Positions 32,744 to 45,106 of a stretch of 64,000 bases of DNA are shown here, piece after piece. The notes beneath the pieces are model-generated. The model was not told the DNA's origin. It saw only the letters and a program-made list of their open reading frames with translations, and ran no database searches. The DNA is taken from contig NC_091966.1 of the NCBI RefSeq assembly GCF_036711975.1, forward strand, positions 42,725,501-42,789,500, written 5' to 3'. A program made the translations under genes and the position numbers. Source of the stretch: Onthophagus taurus. Lineage: Eukaryota > Arthropoda > Insecta > Coleoptera > Scarabaeidae. Numbering within the stretch: position 1 is the stretch's first letter; every line of letters starts with the position of its first letter.

Positions 32744-34396
32744 TCTACCATTATTGTTTATATTTATTAACGTTCTTTACAGGGCTAGTAAATAAAGCTT
32801 GTATAATTACATTAGTAGTAAATAATTTAAAATATTTAAAATTAATTAAAATAAATCATTCAATTAATTTTTAGTCATATTTAGGTTGGTACAAAATTAA
32901 AAATGACTTTTATAAAGATTGAGGTTATGTATATATTTAGTTTTATTTCTACCGTTATTATTTATATTTATTAACGTTCTTTACCGAGCAAGTAAATAAA
33001 GCTTGTATAATTAAATTAGTAATAAATAATTTAAGATATTTAAAATTAATTAAAATAAATCGTTAAATTAATTTTTAGTCATATTTAGGTTGGTATAAAA
33101 TTAAAAATGACTTTTATAAAGATTGAGGTTATGTATATATTTAGTTTTATTTCTACCGTTATTATTTATATTTATTAACGTTCTTTACCGAGCAAGTAAA
33201 TAAAGCTTGTATAATTAAATTAGTAATAAATAATTTAAGATATTTAAAATTAATTATAATAAATCGTTAAATTAATTTTTAGTCATATTTAGGTTGGTAT
33301 AAAATTAAAAATGACTTTTATAAAGATTGAGGTTATGTATATATTTAGTTTTATTTCTACCGTTATTATTTATATTTATTAACGTTCTTTACCGAGCAAG
33401 TAAATAAAGCTTGTATAATTAAATTAGTAATAAATAATTTAAGATATTTAAAATTAATTATAATAAAACGTTAAATTAATTTTTAGTCATATTTAGGTTG
33501 GTACAAAATTAAAAATGACTTTTATAAAGATTGAGGTTATGTATATATTTAGTTTTATTTCTACCGTTATTATTTATATTTATTAACGTTCTTTACCGAG
33601 CAAGTAAATAAAGCTTGTATAATTAAATTAGTAATAAATAATTTAAGATATTTAAAATTAATTAAAATAAATCGTTAAATTAATTTTTAGTCATATTTAG
33701 GTTGGTATAAAATTAAAAATGACTTTTATAAAGATTGAGGTTATGTATATATTTAGTTTTATTTCTACCGTTATTATTTATATTTATTAACGTTCTTTAC
33801 CGAGCAAGTAAATAAGGCTTGTATAATTAAATTAGTAGTAAATAATTTAAGATATTTAAAATTAATTATAATAAATCGTTAAATTAATTTTTAGTCATAT
33901 TTAGGTTGGTACAAAATTAAAAATGACTTTTATAAAGATTGAGGTTATGTCAAAATATGAAACGAACGATATAAGCCGCAACTTTTTAGTTTTATTTCTA
34001 ACATAATTACTTACTTTTATCTATTAACGTTCTTTACAGGGCTAGTGAATAAGGCTTTTATAATTAAATTTGTAGTAAATAGTTTAAAATATTTAAAATT
34101 AATTAAAATAAATCGTTAAATTAATTTTTAGTCATATTTAGGTTGGTACAGAATAAAAAATGGCTTGTAAAGATTGAGGTTATGTCAAAATTTGAGACGA
34201 GCGAAATAACCCGCAAGTTTTCAGTTTTATTTGTAACATTATCACATTATTACTTACTTTTATCTCTTAACATTCTTTACCGGGCAAGTAGATAAGGCTT
34301 ATAATTAAATTAGATAGAAAATTAATTAGTTAAAATATTTAAAAATTAATTAAACTAAATCGTTAAATTGTTAGCCATATTTAGGTTGGTACAAAG
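32744..34396 (+). repeat. ~204-bp tandem array, left part
   Basis: ATTGAGGTTATGT recurs at about 32919, 33122, 33326, 33530, 33734 and 33938, a period of 203-204 bp. The middle units are almost identical, and the two rightmost (to 34396) are diverged. It is interrupted at 34397 by a hAT-like element and resumes at 37985. Confidence 0.85.
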
Positions 34397-34689
34397 CAGC
34401 GTTGCCAACCCTACCGATATAGAAAATAGTCTACCGATATACGACTTAATCTACTGATTTTCAAAATTTTAACAAAGTACATATTATCAAACACATCGTA
34501 CTTAAAATCAATGCAATTGCGACAAAAATTGTACCTTATGGGAATACCCTACTTATATTGCATAAAAGTATATACCAACGATATAGCAATGTCGCTCAAG
34601 CAACGTTGCCAGATCGTTAGTATATACAGTACGCGTCATAAGTACCCCCTGCCTAATTTGAAAACGGTTTAAAACATAATATTGTCAAA

Positions 34690-37670
34690 ATAGATATTGA
34701 CGCATCTAAGAGCAAAAATGCAAGAGAACAATATTGTTAACAATAAAATTTGCTACAACTTTTATTGTAAAAGTTTTTTTGTAAGACGCTGCGATTCCCG
34801 AGTATTAGCTTTAATAACTTAAAAAAGCTGCAGATTCATCACATTTTCATATATTCGTATCTATCACGATATTGACGCATCTAATAGCAAAAGTGCAAGA
34901 GAGCAATAATGTTAACAATAAAATTTGCTACAACTTTTGTCCTAAAAGTTTTTTTATAACACGTTCCGATTCCCAAGTGTTACCTTTAATAACTTGATAA
35001 GGCAACAAATTCATAAAATTTTCATATCTATCTCGATATTGAAGTATCTAAGAGCAAAAGTGCAAGAGAGCAATATTGTTAAGAATAAAATTTGGAACAA
35101 TTTTTGTTATAAAAGTTTTCTTATAGCAAGCTCCGATTCGTAAGCGTTACCTTTAATAACTTGAAAGAGCAACAAATACATAAAATTTTCGTATCTATCT
35201 TGATATTGACGTATCTAAGAACAAAAGTGCAAGAGAGCAATATTGTTAACAATAAAATTTGCAACCATTTTTGTTATAAAAGTTTTCCTATAGCAAGCTC
35301 CGATTCCCAAGTGTTACCTTTAATAATTTGAAAAAGCAACAAATTCATCAAATTTTCATATTTTCGTCCCTTTCTCGATATTGATGCATTTAAGAGCTAA
35401 AGTACAAGAGAGCAATATTGTTAACAATTAAATTTGCTACAACTTTTGTGCTAAAAGTTTTTTTGTAACATACTTTGATTCCCAAGTGTTACCTTTAATA
35501 ACTTGAAAGAGCAACAAATTCATAAAATTTTCGTATTTTCGTACTCTTCTCGATATTGACGCATTTAAGAGCTAAAGTACAAGAGAACAATATTGTTAAC
35601 AATAAAATTTGCTACAACTTTTGTGCTAAAAGTTTTTTTGTAACATACTTTGATTCCCAAGTGTTACCTTTAATAACTTGAAAGAGCAACAAATTCATAA
35701 AATTTTCATATTTTCGTATCTATCTTGATATTGACGTATCTAAGACTAAAAGTGCAAGAGAGCAATATTGTTAACAATAAAATTTGCAACCATTTTTGTT
35801 ATAAAAGTTTTCTTATAGCAAGCTCCGATTCGCAAGTGTTACCTTTAATAACTTGAAAGAGCAACAAATACATAAAATTTTCGTATCTATCTTGATATTG
35901 ACGTATCTAAGAACAAAAGTGCAAGAGAGCAATATTGTTAACAATAAAATTTGCAACCATTTTTGTTATAAAAGTTTTCTTATAGCAAGCTCCGATTCCC
36001 AAGTGTTACCTTTAATAATTTGAAAAAGCAACAAATTCATCAAATTTTCATATTTTCGTCCCTTTCTCGATATTGATGCATTTAAGAGGTAAAGTACAAG
36101 AGAGCAATAGTGTTAACAATAAAATTTGCTACAACTTTTGTGCTAAAAGTTTTTTTGTAACATACTTTGATTCCCAAGTGTTACCTTTAATAACTTGAAA
36201 GAGCAACAACTTCATAAAATTTTCATATTTTCGTATCTATCTCGATATTGACGTATCTAAGACTAAAGGTGCAAGAGAGCAATATTGTTAACAATAAAAT
36301 TTGCTACAACTTTTGTTATAAAAGTTTTCTTATAGCAAGCTCCGATTCTCAAGTTACCTTTAATAACTTGATAAGGCAACAAATTCATAAGATTTTCATA
36401 TTTTCGTACTTTTCTCGATATTGACGCATTTAAGACCTAAAGTACAAGAGAGCAATATTGTTAACAATAAAATTTGCTACAACTTTTGTGCTAAAAGTTT
36501 TTTTGTAACATGCTTTGATACTCAAGTGTTACCTTTAATAACTTGAAGTCACAACAAATTTATAAAATTTTCATATTTTCGTATCTATCTCAATATTGAC
36601 GTATCTAAGAGCAAAAGTGTAAGAGAGCAATATTGTTAACAATAAAATTTGCAACAATTTTTGTTATAAAAGTTTTCTTATAGCAAGCTCCGATTGTCAA
36701 GTGTTACCTTTAATAACTTGAAAGCGCAACAAATTCATACAATTTTCATATTTTCGTATCTATCTCAATATTGACGTATCTAAGACTAAAAGTACAAGAG
36801 AGCAATATTGTTAGCAATAAAATTTGCAACAATTTTTGTTATAAAAGTTTTCTTATAGCAAGCTCCGATTCTCAAGTTACCTTTAATAACTTGAAAAAGC
36901 AACAAATTCATAAAATTTTCATATTTTCTTATCTATCTCGATATTCATTTATCTAAGAGCAAAAGTGCAAGAGAGCAATATTGTTAACAATAAAATTTGC
37001 AACAATTTTTGTTATTAAAGTTTTCTTATAGCAAGCTCCGATTCTCAAGTTACCTTTAATAATTTGAAAAAGCAACAAATTCATAAAATTTTCATATTTT
37101 CTTATCTATCTCGATATTCATTTATCTAAGAGCAAAAGTGCAAGAGAGCAATATTGTTAACAATAAAATTTGCAACAATTTTTGTTATAAAAGTTTTCTT
37201 ATAGCAAGCTCCGATTGTCAAGTGTTACCTTTAATAACTTGAAAGAGCAACAAATTCATAAAATTTTCATATTTTCGTATCTATCTCAATATTGACGTAT
37301 CTAACAGCAAAAGTGCAAGAGAGCAATATTGTTAACAATAAAATTTGCAACAATTTTTGTTATAAAAGTTTTCTTATAGCAAGCTCTGATTCTCAAGTTA
37401 CCTTTAATAACTTGAAAAAGCAACAAATTCATAAAATTTTCATATTTTCTTATATATCTCGATATTCATTTATCTAAGAGCAAAAGTGCAAGAGAGCAAT
37501 ATTGTTAACAATAAAATTTGCAATAATTTTTGTTATAAAAGATTTCTTATAGCATGCTCCGATTCGCAAGTGTTACCTTTAATAACTTGAAAAAGCAACA
37601 AATTCATCAAATTTTCATATTTTTGTATTTTTCTGGATATTGACGCATCTAAGAGCAACACCGAAAAACA
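34690..37670 (+). repeat. ~165-180-bp tandem array inside the hAT-like element
   Basis: About 17 units beginning GATATTGACGTATCTAAGAG, each holding CAATATTGTTAACAATAAAA with the palindrome TTGTTAACAA, and ATAGCAAGCTCCGATTC in many copies. Two short open frames in it (about 36771 and 37292) are repeats of each other and not genes. Confidence 0.85.
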
Positions 37671-37765
37671 ATAACCTTAATCAAACCTTCAACAAGGTAA
37701 CTTTGTAAGGGTCTTCAGGTGTACGCGATTTTTTAAAAATACAACCTCCCGTGTGTAATTCATAA

Positions 37766-37887
37766 CTTATATACAGGATATATTATTCTGAAGCAATTTT
37801 TAATAAAAATTTTTCGAAGATGTTGTAATAACCGAACGGGGCCGTATAATGTTCTGATGCAGAAGATATGGGACACCTGTATATACC
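37766..37887. mobile_element. Deletion derivative of the 10486-10906 MITE
   Basis: Shares TATTATTCTGAAGC, TTTTTCGAAGATGTT (cf. TTTTTCGAAATGTTT), TAATAACCG and CCGTATAATGTTCTGATGC with that MITE, ending GGGACACCTGTATATA. The long loop and much of one arm are gone. Confidence 0.65.
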
Positions 37888-37984
37888 GAACAACATTTTC
37901 TGACTTTGTATTTAAACCTACCGATTTTTTACTATTGATTCTACCGACATTTGGTCGGCATAGGTTGGTAACGCTGATACAAAG

Positions 37985-38335
37985 TTAAAAATGACTTTTA
38001 TAAAGATTGAGGTTATGTCAAAATATGAAACGAACGGTATAACCCGCCACTTTTTAGTTTTATTTCTAACTTACTAATTACTTACATTTATCTATTAACG
38101 TTCTTTACAAGGCAAGTAGATAAGATTTGTATAATTAAAATTTAGGTTGGTACAGAGTAAAAAATGACTTGTAAAGATTGAGGTTATGTTTAAATTCGAG
38201 ACGCGTGGAATAACCCGCAAGGTTTCAGTTTTATTTCTAATATTACTACTTACTTTTATCTCTTAATGTTCTTTACCGGGCAAGTAGAGACTTATATAAT
38301 TATATTAGTAGTTAATAATTAAATATTTAGGAATT
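37985..38335 (+). repeat. ~204-bp tandem array, right part
   Basis: Two diverged units continuing the array after the hAT-like insertion (GATTGAGGTTATGT at ~38005 and ~38177). Confidence 0.7.
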
Positions 38336-38432
38336 AATTAAAATAATTATTCAAATTTATGTTGGCACAAAGATAAAAAAAAATTACACCATCTAAAAAT
38401 TCTGATAAAACATAAATCGTCTTTTCCTTGAA

Positions 38433-39538
38433 ATGAACCGGTTCAAACGATTATTTAATAATAAAATTTCCACAATTGGAATGATTCATTTACGAGCCTT
38501 ACCAGGTATTAGACACCCAATTTTTTCTTTCAATAATTATAATAAATTAATTAAAACAATCTAGGTACTCCTAAATACGACGGTTCGTTACAAAAAATCA
38601 TTGATACGGCTTTAAAAGAAACCGAAATTTACCTCAAACACAACATTGTAAGTTAACAAATAAAAGATTCGTTGAATTAAATTAAATTTTTAGGATGGTC
38701 TCCTAATTGAAAACATGCACGATATTCCTTATGTACAATCAAAACGATTCAAACCTGAAACTGTGGCTGTAATGACTAGAATAACAACGGAAATTAAAAA
38801 GATTATTGGTCAAAATATACCTTGTGGAATACAAGTAAATAGATTTTTATCAGTTTTTGTTAAATTTTTTAAATAAGGTTTTAGCGTGTGGTAATAAAGA
38901 AGCATTAGCGATTGCTAAAGCGTGCCATTTAAGCTTTGTACGTGTCGAAGGATTCGTTTTTTCTCACGTAGCTGATGAAGGTTTTACTGATGCATGTGCT
39001 GGGGAAATATTAAGATATCGAAAGGAAATTGATGCGGAAAATGTGTTAATTTTTAGTGATATTAAAAAGAAACACAGGTATAAATGATACGAATTTGACA
39101 TAATTGGAATTTTTTCTAACCTAACTTTTGCAAACATAACCTCAATTTTAGAGAAGGATCAATAATTACTAATTTTAAAAGATTTCTTTCCACCAACTGA
39201 AGCGTTTATTATTATATTTTTAATTCATTTTCAGCTCACATTCAATAACTTCTGATGTTTCATTAATTGAAACAGCGAAAGCAGCTGAATTTTTCCTATC
39301 AGACGGTGTAATTTTAACTGGAACATCAACAGGAGCCCCCGCCGATAAAATAGAGTTAGATCACCTCAAAGATAATTTAAAAATCCCCGTTTTAATTGGT
39401 TCTGGAATTACTGATGCGAATTTTCATGAATATAAAAGAGCTGATGGAGTAATTGTTGGTTCATATTATAAAAAGGATGGATTATGGTTCAATGAAATTG
39501 ATGAGGAACGATTAAAAAGGTTTTGTTTGAGTTTATAA
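38433..39538 (+). CDS. BtpA-family protein (F13E9.13-like, possibly mitochondrial)
   Basis: Five exons: 38433-38505, 38565-38647, 38694-38834, 38878-39077, 39235-39538, all GT..AG with consistent phases, 266 residues. The protein begins MNRFKRLFNNKISTIGMIHLRALPG and has the family blocks DGLLIENMHDIPY, CGIQVLACGNKEALAIA, FVRVEGFVFSHVADEGF, DGVILTGTSTGAPAD, and IPVLIGSGITDANF followed by DGVIVGSYYKKDG. These fit the TIM-barrel BtpA/SgcQ family (PF03437). The plant/cyanobacterial member was linked to photosystem I stability; the animal function is unknown. The basic, hydroxylated N-terminus could be a short mitochondrial presequence (inference). It is convergent with TRAP-alpha. Confidence 0.92.
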
Positions 39539-39891
39539 AGGATGTTTTATAAGCATAAAAATGATTAAAAGAAATTTTTACGAAAACCGTTTTTTATTAG
39601 AAGACTGATGAATGTATAAAATGACAATGATGATTTTTTGTGCATAATATATACACATTGCATCCACTCATTAACTAATTTTTAACCAGTAAATCACAAC
39701 TTTGTATATGAAAGAAATAGAAAAATACAATTTTAAATGAATAATTTTCTTAATAAAGTATGTCTTAAAAACGGAAACTCATTAAGCTTACTATTACGAA
39801 GAAAAACAACAAGCATGAGGGATCTTTAATAAATTACAAAAGAAAAAAATTGTAAAAAAAAAACAAACTTTAAAAATTTTAATTTCAGTCA
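39539..39891. other. Convergent 3' region between BtpA-family gene and TRAP-alpha
   Basis: AATAAA on + near 39752 and its complement near 39593 are candidate polyadenylation signals for the two convergent genes. If both are used, the 3' UTRs overlap. No gene. Confidence 0.4.
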
Positions 39892-42800
39892 CTATTCCGA
39901 ACCGGTATTACGTTTAACTTTACGCTGTCTTGGACTTTGTTTGGGTGTCTTTGGAGATTTTTGTTGTTTACCTACAACAAAAAAAAAAATTAAATATTAA
40001 AAATCCATTAAAAAAACCATATCAAAAATAAAAACTCACTATTTGTTAAAGCTTGTTTTGGTACCCATTCGTAATCAACGTTATTTGGGTTACTAGTTCC
40101 AGTTTCAACAGGTGCTTTCCGACCCGTGCGTTTACGCCCGACTGATAACAAAGTTTGTTGTCCAATAACCAAAAGCAAAACAACGCCGGCGGCCAAAAAC
40201 ACATACAAAAAGAAAGTTTCGCCATCGAGTCCCTCCTCCAATTCGATAATTTGCACGGTTTCATTAAAAACGGCCTCTTGGAAAGCAGCCCCAAATTCGT
40301 CGCGATAATTTAAGTTAATACTCAAACCAAAAGGACGTCCAGCAAAACTTTCCGATGGCTCAAAACTGTACGCTAATGTCGCCTCTTGGCTTGGTTTAAC
40401 TTCTCTGTTGTAATGAATCGCCGAGAAATTTTGGATGTAATAATTAAAATCCATCGGGTATCGGAACGATGCGTCAATCGTTTCTAAAATGAAACTTTGT
40501 TGGCCTTTATTTTTAAAGCCAACTAAGAATTCTACGGGGATTCCAGCTGGAAGATCTATTGATAACAAAATAAATAAAATTAATATGTCAATTAAAAATG
40601 TATACCACAATTCAAGAATCATCATGTCGCTTTACTTATTGGTTCTTGAATGCTAGATACTGTTGGCAAAAGACTAATTATTGCTTCCAGAACGCTAAAC
40701 ACTGCTGTTAAAAGTTTTGACGTACTTGGACAGGCGGAATACTGCCTCCAAGACCACTTATTGCTTTCAAAGACTTTAATAATTATTTGGAAAAGAGATA
40801 TGCTTTCCAAAAAGTTACCTACCGTTTCCAGAATGTTAAATACTGCTGGAAAAGATTAATAACTGCTTGGAAAGAAGAGATATGCTTCCCAAAAAGTTAC
40901 CTACGGCTTCCAAAATGGTAGATACTGGTGGAAAAGATTACAATCTGCTTGGAGAAGACTAAATACTGCTGGGAGAAATTATTATCTGCTTGGAAAGACA
41001 AGATACTGGTTTGAAAAGACTATTAATTGCTTTCAGAATGCTAAATATTGTTGAAAAGACTAATTATTACTATTAAAAGATTAAGTACTGCTAGTAAAGG
41101 ACTAAAAACTGCTTGGAAAGAGGAAATACTATTTCAAAAAGTTACCTACTGCTTCTAAAATGCTAGATACTGCAGAAAAAGACCATAAGTTACTTGGAAA
41201 AGACTAGATACTGTTTTCAAAATAATACCTATTGTTTCCAGAACGCTAAACACTGCTCTTAAAGGTTTTGACCTACTTGGACAGGCGGAATACTGCTTCC
41301 ACGACTACTTATTGCTTTCAAAGACTTTAATAATTATTTGGAAAAGAGATATGCTTTCCAAAAAACTACTTACTTCTTCCAGAATGTTAGATACTGCCGG
41401 AAAAGACTAATAACTGTTTGGAAAGAAGAGATATGCTCTCCAAAATAGGCACCTACTGCTTCTAAAATGCTAGATACTGGTGGAAAAGATTACAATATGC
41501 TTGGAGAAGACTAGATAATGCTAACAAGCAACTACAAACTCATTGGAAAGACGAGATACTGCTTCCATAAGACTACTTACTGTTTTCGGAGTGCTATATA
41601 CTATTAGAATAAACTACAACCTGCTTGGAGGAAACTAAATACTGCTGGGAGAAACTATTATCTGCTTGGAAAGACAAGATACTGGTTTCAAAAGACTATT
41701 AATTGCTTTGCGTTGTGGGAAAGACTACTAATTGCTTGGAGAAAGCTAGATATTGTTGGGAAAAGACTAATCGTTGCTATCAGAAGATTAAATACTGCCA
41801 GTAAAAGACTAAAAACTGCCTGGAAGAAGGAAATACTATTTCAAAAAATTACCTACTACTTCTAAAATGCTAGATACTGCAGAAAAAGGCCATAAGTTAC
41901 TTGGAAAAGACTAGATACTATTTTCAAAATAATACCTATTGCTTCCAGAACGCTAAACACTGCTCTTAAAGGTTTTGACCTACTTGGACAGGCGGAATAC
42001 TGCTTCCAAGACTACTTATTGCTTTCAAAGACTTTAATAATTGTTTGGAAAAGAGATATGCTTTCCAAAAAACTACTTACTGCTTCTAGAATGTTAGATA
42101 CTGCCGGAAAAGACTAATAACTGTTTGGAAAGAAGAGATATGCTCTCCAAAATAGGCACCTACTGCTTCTAAAATGCTAGATACTGGTGGAAAAGATTAC
42201 AATCTGCTTGGAGAAGAGTAGATAGTGCTAACAAGCAACTACAAACTCATTGGAAAGACGAGATACTGCTTCCATAAGACTGCTTACTGCTTTCAGAGCG
42301 CTATATACCATTAGAAAAGATTACGACCTGCTTGGAGAAGACTAAATAGTGCTGGGAGAAACTATTATCTATATTAATTGCATTCAGAATGTTAAATATT
42401 GTTGGAAAGACTACTAATTGCTTGGAGAAAGCTAGATATTGTTGGCAAAAGACTAATTATTGCTATCAGAAGATTAAGTACTGTTAGTAAAAGACTAAAA
42501 ACTCCTTGGAAAGAGAAAATACTATTTCAAAAAGTTACCTGCTACTTCTAAAATGCTAGATACTGCAGAAAAAGACCATAACTTACTTGGAAAAGACTAG
42601 ATACTGTTTTCAAAATAATACCTATTGCTTCCAGAACGCTAAACACTGCTCTTAAAGGTTTTGACCTACTAGGATAGGCGGAATACTGGTTTCACGACTA
42701 CTTATTGCTTTCAAAGACTGTAATAATTGTTTGGAAAAGAGATATGCTTTCCATAAAACTACCTACTGCTTCCAGAATGTTAGATACTGCTGGAAAAGAC

Positions 42801-45106
42801 TAATAACTGCTTGGAAAAAAGATATGCTCTCCAAAATAGGTACCTACTGCTTCCAAAATGCTACATATTGATGGAAATGATTACAATCTGCTTGGAGAAG
42901 ACTAGATAATGCTAACAAACAACTACAAACTGATTGGAAAGACGAGATACTGCTTCCATAAGACTGCTTACTGCTTTCAGAGCGCTATATACCATTACAA
43001 AAGATTACGACCTGCTTGGAGAAGACTAAATAGTGCTGGGAGAAACTATTATCTGCTTGGAAAGACAAGATGCTGGTTTAAAAAGACTATTAATTGCTTT
43101 CAGAATGTTAAATATTGTTGGAAAGATTACTAATTGCTTGGAGAAAGCTAGATATTGTTGGGAAAAGACTAATTGTTGCTATCAGAAGATTAAGTACTGC
43201 TAGTAAAAGACTAAAAACTCCTTGGAAAGAGAAAATACTATTTCAAAAAGTTACCTGCTGCTTCTAAAATGCTAGATACTGCAGAAAAAGATCACAACTT
43301 ACTTGCTATTGTTGCAAAGACTACTAATTGCTTGGAGAAAGCTAGATATTGTTGACAAAGACTATTTATTGCTTGCAGAAAATTATATACCGCTGCCAAA
43401 ACACTACTAAGTGCTTGCAAATTACAATACTACTGGCTGAAGACTATTTACTAAAACTATTTTTTTGTTGAGTGATATCTTTTGCATCCCTTCCATTACA
43501 GATTTAAAAATTACTGCTACAACACTCGATTCTTTGTCACCTAGATGCGACATATCTTTTTAGAAGGGTGCTGGGCTCCCCTCTTTAAACATTACATTCG
43601 TATCTACCTAATTTACTGATTTATTTCAGAATTTTGTGTAGAAATTCCACTTTGATTTAGGTTAATTAACATTTCAACCAGTGCGAATTTCTCAAATGTC
43701 GGGTTGGGCATGGAGCAGAGGGTGGATCTCCCTCTTTCTAGTTCTAGGTCTAGTGTTAGTACTAGTTTTACAGTAACACTCTAAACACTATCACTAGAAC
43801 TAACAAAAGACCTAGAACTAGAATTATCCGGATTTAGCCGTCTTGAGAGACTTGCCGCTAAATCCGCACGTTTCTAGTTCTAGGTCTAGTGTTAGTTCTA
43901 CTTTTAAATGCTTTTTAGTATTAGATGGTGGTGTATTTTTATTGAAAGAAAAGTGAATCTATCACAGGTCTGCTGTCTCTTAAGACAGCTAAACCTGAAT
44001 GTTTCTAATTCTAGATCAAATGTTAGTTTCATGTTGCATATTTTTATTGCACTAAAACTAGAACTAACACTAGACCTGGAAATAGAAACATTTGGGTTTA
44101 GCCATGCGTCTTCAGACCCGATACTTTCTAGTTCTAGGTCTAGTGTTACTTCTAGTTTTACACTAGCACTATGACTAGAACTAGCACAAGACCTAGAACA
44201 AGAATTATTCGAGTTTAGCACCCTTGAGAGACGAGCGACTAAATCCGAATGTTTATAGTTTTCGGCCTAGTGTTAGTTTTAGTAATAAGACAGAGTCTTT
44301 TGACACACAGTCTATCTAACGGCAGGTAGTCAGTCGTTATGCATCGAAAACCTAAGAAAAACAAAGGGTGTTTCATCCGTAAATATACGTTGTAATCTCA
44401 CCTAGATTAATGAAAATAACTTTACTTTTAAGTTTATCAGATTGATTTTGTGCGTGGTTATAAAATAAACGATTGGTAAGTTAGGTGTTGAGCGATTTAA
44501 TAGGAAAATGCATGGTTAAAGTTGCTTGTGACGTCACAAAACGTGACGTCACAGCGAAACTTTAATGTAATTTTTCGGTAAGTTAACGAAACTTTACGCG
44601 CTTTCTTTTTATTTTTAACGTGTTTTTTGTGTCATTTGATTGATTAAAAAAAATTGGCGATTTAAGCCACATGATGATTCTTAAACTTTTACATAAATTT
44701 GATAAAAATTATTTACCCATTTGAGTTGAACCAGTTGAAACAGGCCGAACGAATAATAAAGTTGTGTCAGCATCTGGCGAAGCTTTACTTTTCACTTCTT
44801 CCTCTTCATCTTCAGTTTCAGCTACAGGTTCAATATCAGCTTCGCCTTCAACCTCAGCTTCATCTTCTAAAGGATCTTCATCAGCATATGACATCAATTT
44901 ATAACCTGAATAAATCATCGAAAAGAAAGCAATTATATAAAAATACATAAAACAGAACGTTTGGTTTAATTTAAATAAGAAATAAAATGATTGCCACGTA
45001 TTTTTTTTTTTTTAATCTCACTTAAATAATGGGGTTACTTACCATTATCGAATGTGAATATAACCGCTGGAAGAACCAAAAGGGCAAACAAGAAAAAGTT
45101 TTTCAT
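39892..45106 (-). CDS. SSR1: Translocon-associated protein subunit alpha
   Basis: Four exons on the minus strand: 45106-45043, 44905-44717, 40555-40040, 39971-39892, phases consistent, 282 residues. Residues 1-18 (MKNFFLFALLVLPAVIFT) are a signal peptide. A strongly acidic stretch (about 27-60) follows, then the lumenal domain (FLVGFKNKGQQSFILETIDA.., FRYP, GRPFGLSINLNY, FQEAVFNETV), one membrane segment at ~199-219 (FFLYVFLAAGVVLLLVIG), and a basic cytosolic tail (..PRQRKVKRNTGSE). Possible N-glycosylation sites are NFS at ~127 and NET at ~182. It acts in the ER membrane with the Sec61 translocon. Intron 2 (40556-44716) contains the second satellite-bearing element. It is head-to-head with AARSD1. 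Confidence 0.95.
40633..43452 (-). repeat. ~36-bp satellite in ~716-bp higher-order repeats (inverted copy)
   Basis: Complement of the 24755-30100 satellite: CTGCTTGGAAAAGACTA-type units. The landmark GGCACCTACTGCTTCTAAAA recurs at 41449 and 42165 (716 bp), with a related copy near 42838. About four higher-order units, more damaged than array 1. Confidence 0.88.
43735..44290. repeat. Cluster of alternating CTAG-rich palindromic PLE ends
   Basis: At least six arms of TCTAGTTCTAGGTCTAGTGT or its complement, alternating in direction. They are joined by spacers such as TTTAGCCGTCTTGAGAGAC...CTAAATCCG, as in PLE terminal repeats arranged head to head. No coding content. Confidence 0.75.

Larger units (their letters stand above)
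34397..37976. mobile_element. hAT-like element loaded with its own satellite
   Basis: Left end CAGCGTTGCCAACCCTACCG; the complement of the right end reads CAGCGTTACCAACCTATGCC. Flanking 8-mers are GTACAAAG (34389-34396) and ATACAAAG (37977-37984), 7 of 8 matching, as for a hAT duplication. The array it entered (GGTACAAAG|TTAAAAATGAC) is intact on both sides. No transposase frame. Most of its 3.6 kb is a tandem array, plus a MITE relic near the right end. Confidence 0.75.
40612..44675. mobile_element. Inverted-end element carrying the same satellite, opposite orientation (TRAP-alpha intron 2)
   Basis: Left end AAGAATCATCATGTCGCTTT (from 40612). The right end, read as complement, is AAGAATCATCATGTGGCTTA (to ~44675), preceded by GTGACGTCAC-containing sequence and CATCGAAAACCTAAGAAA (~44340) that match the right flank of the GNBP-C array. 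The left end is short and lies only 57 bp from exon 3. Its cargo is the ~718-bp higher-order satellite, inverted relative to 24755-30100, plus CTAG-rich PLE ends. Confidence 0.55.

Noticed and set aside
36771-37477. Two nearly identical 61-codon frames on +
   Set aside because: They are the same segment of two units in the ~175-bp satellite.
40008-40625. Single-exon reading of TRAP-alpha starting with a Met in the open frame near 40625
   Set aside because: The first ~23 residues come from intron sequence and the element end; the AG acceptor at 40556 with phase 1 joins exactly to the exon at 44905-44717.
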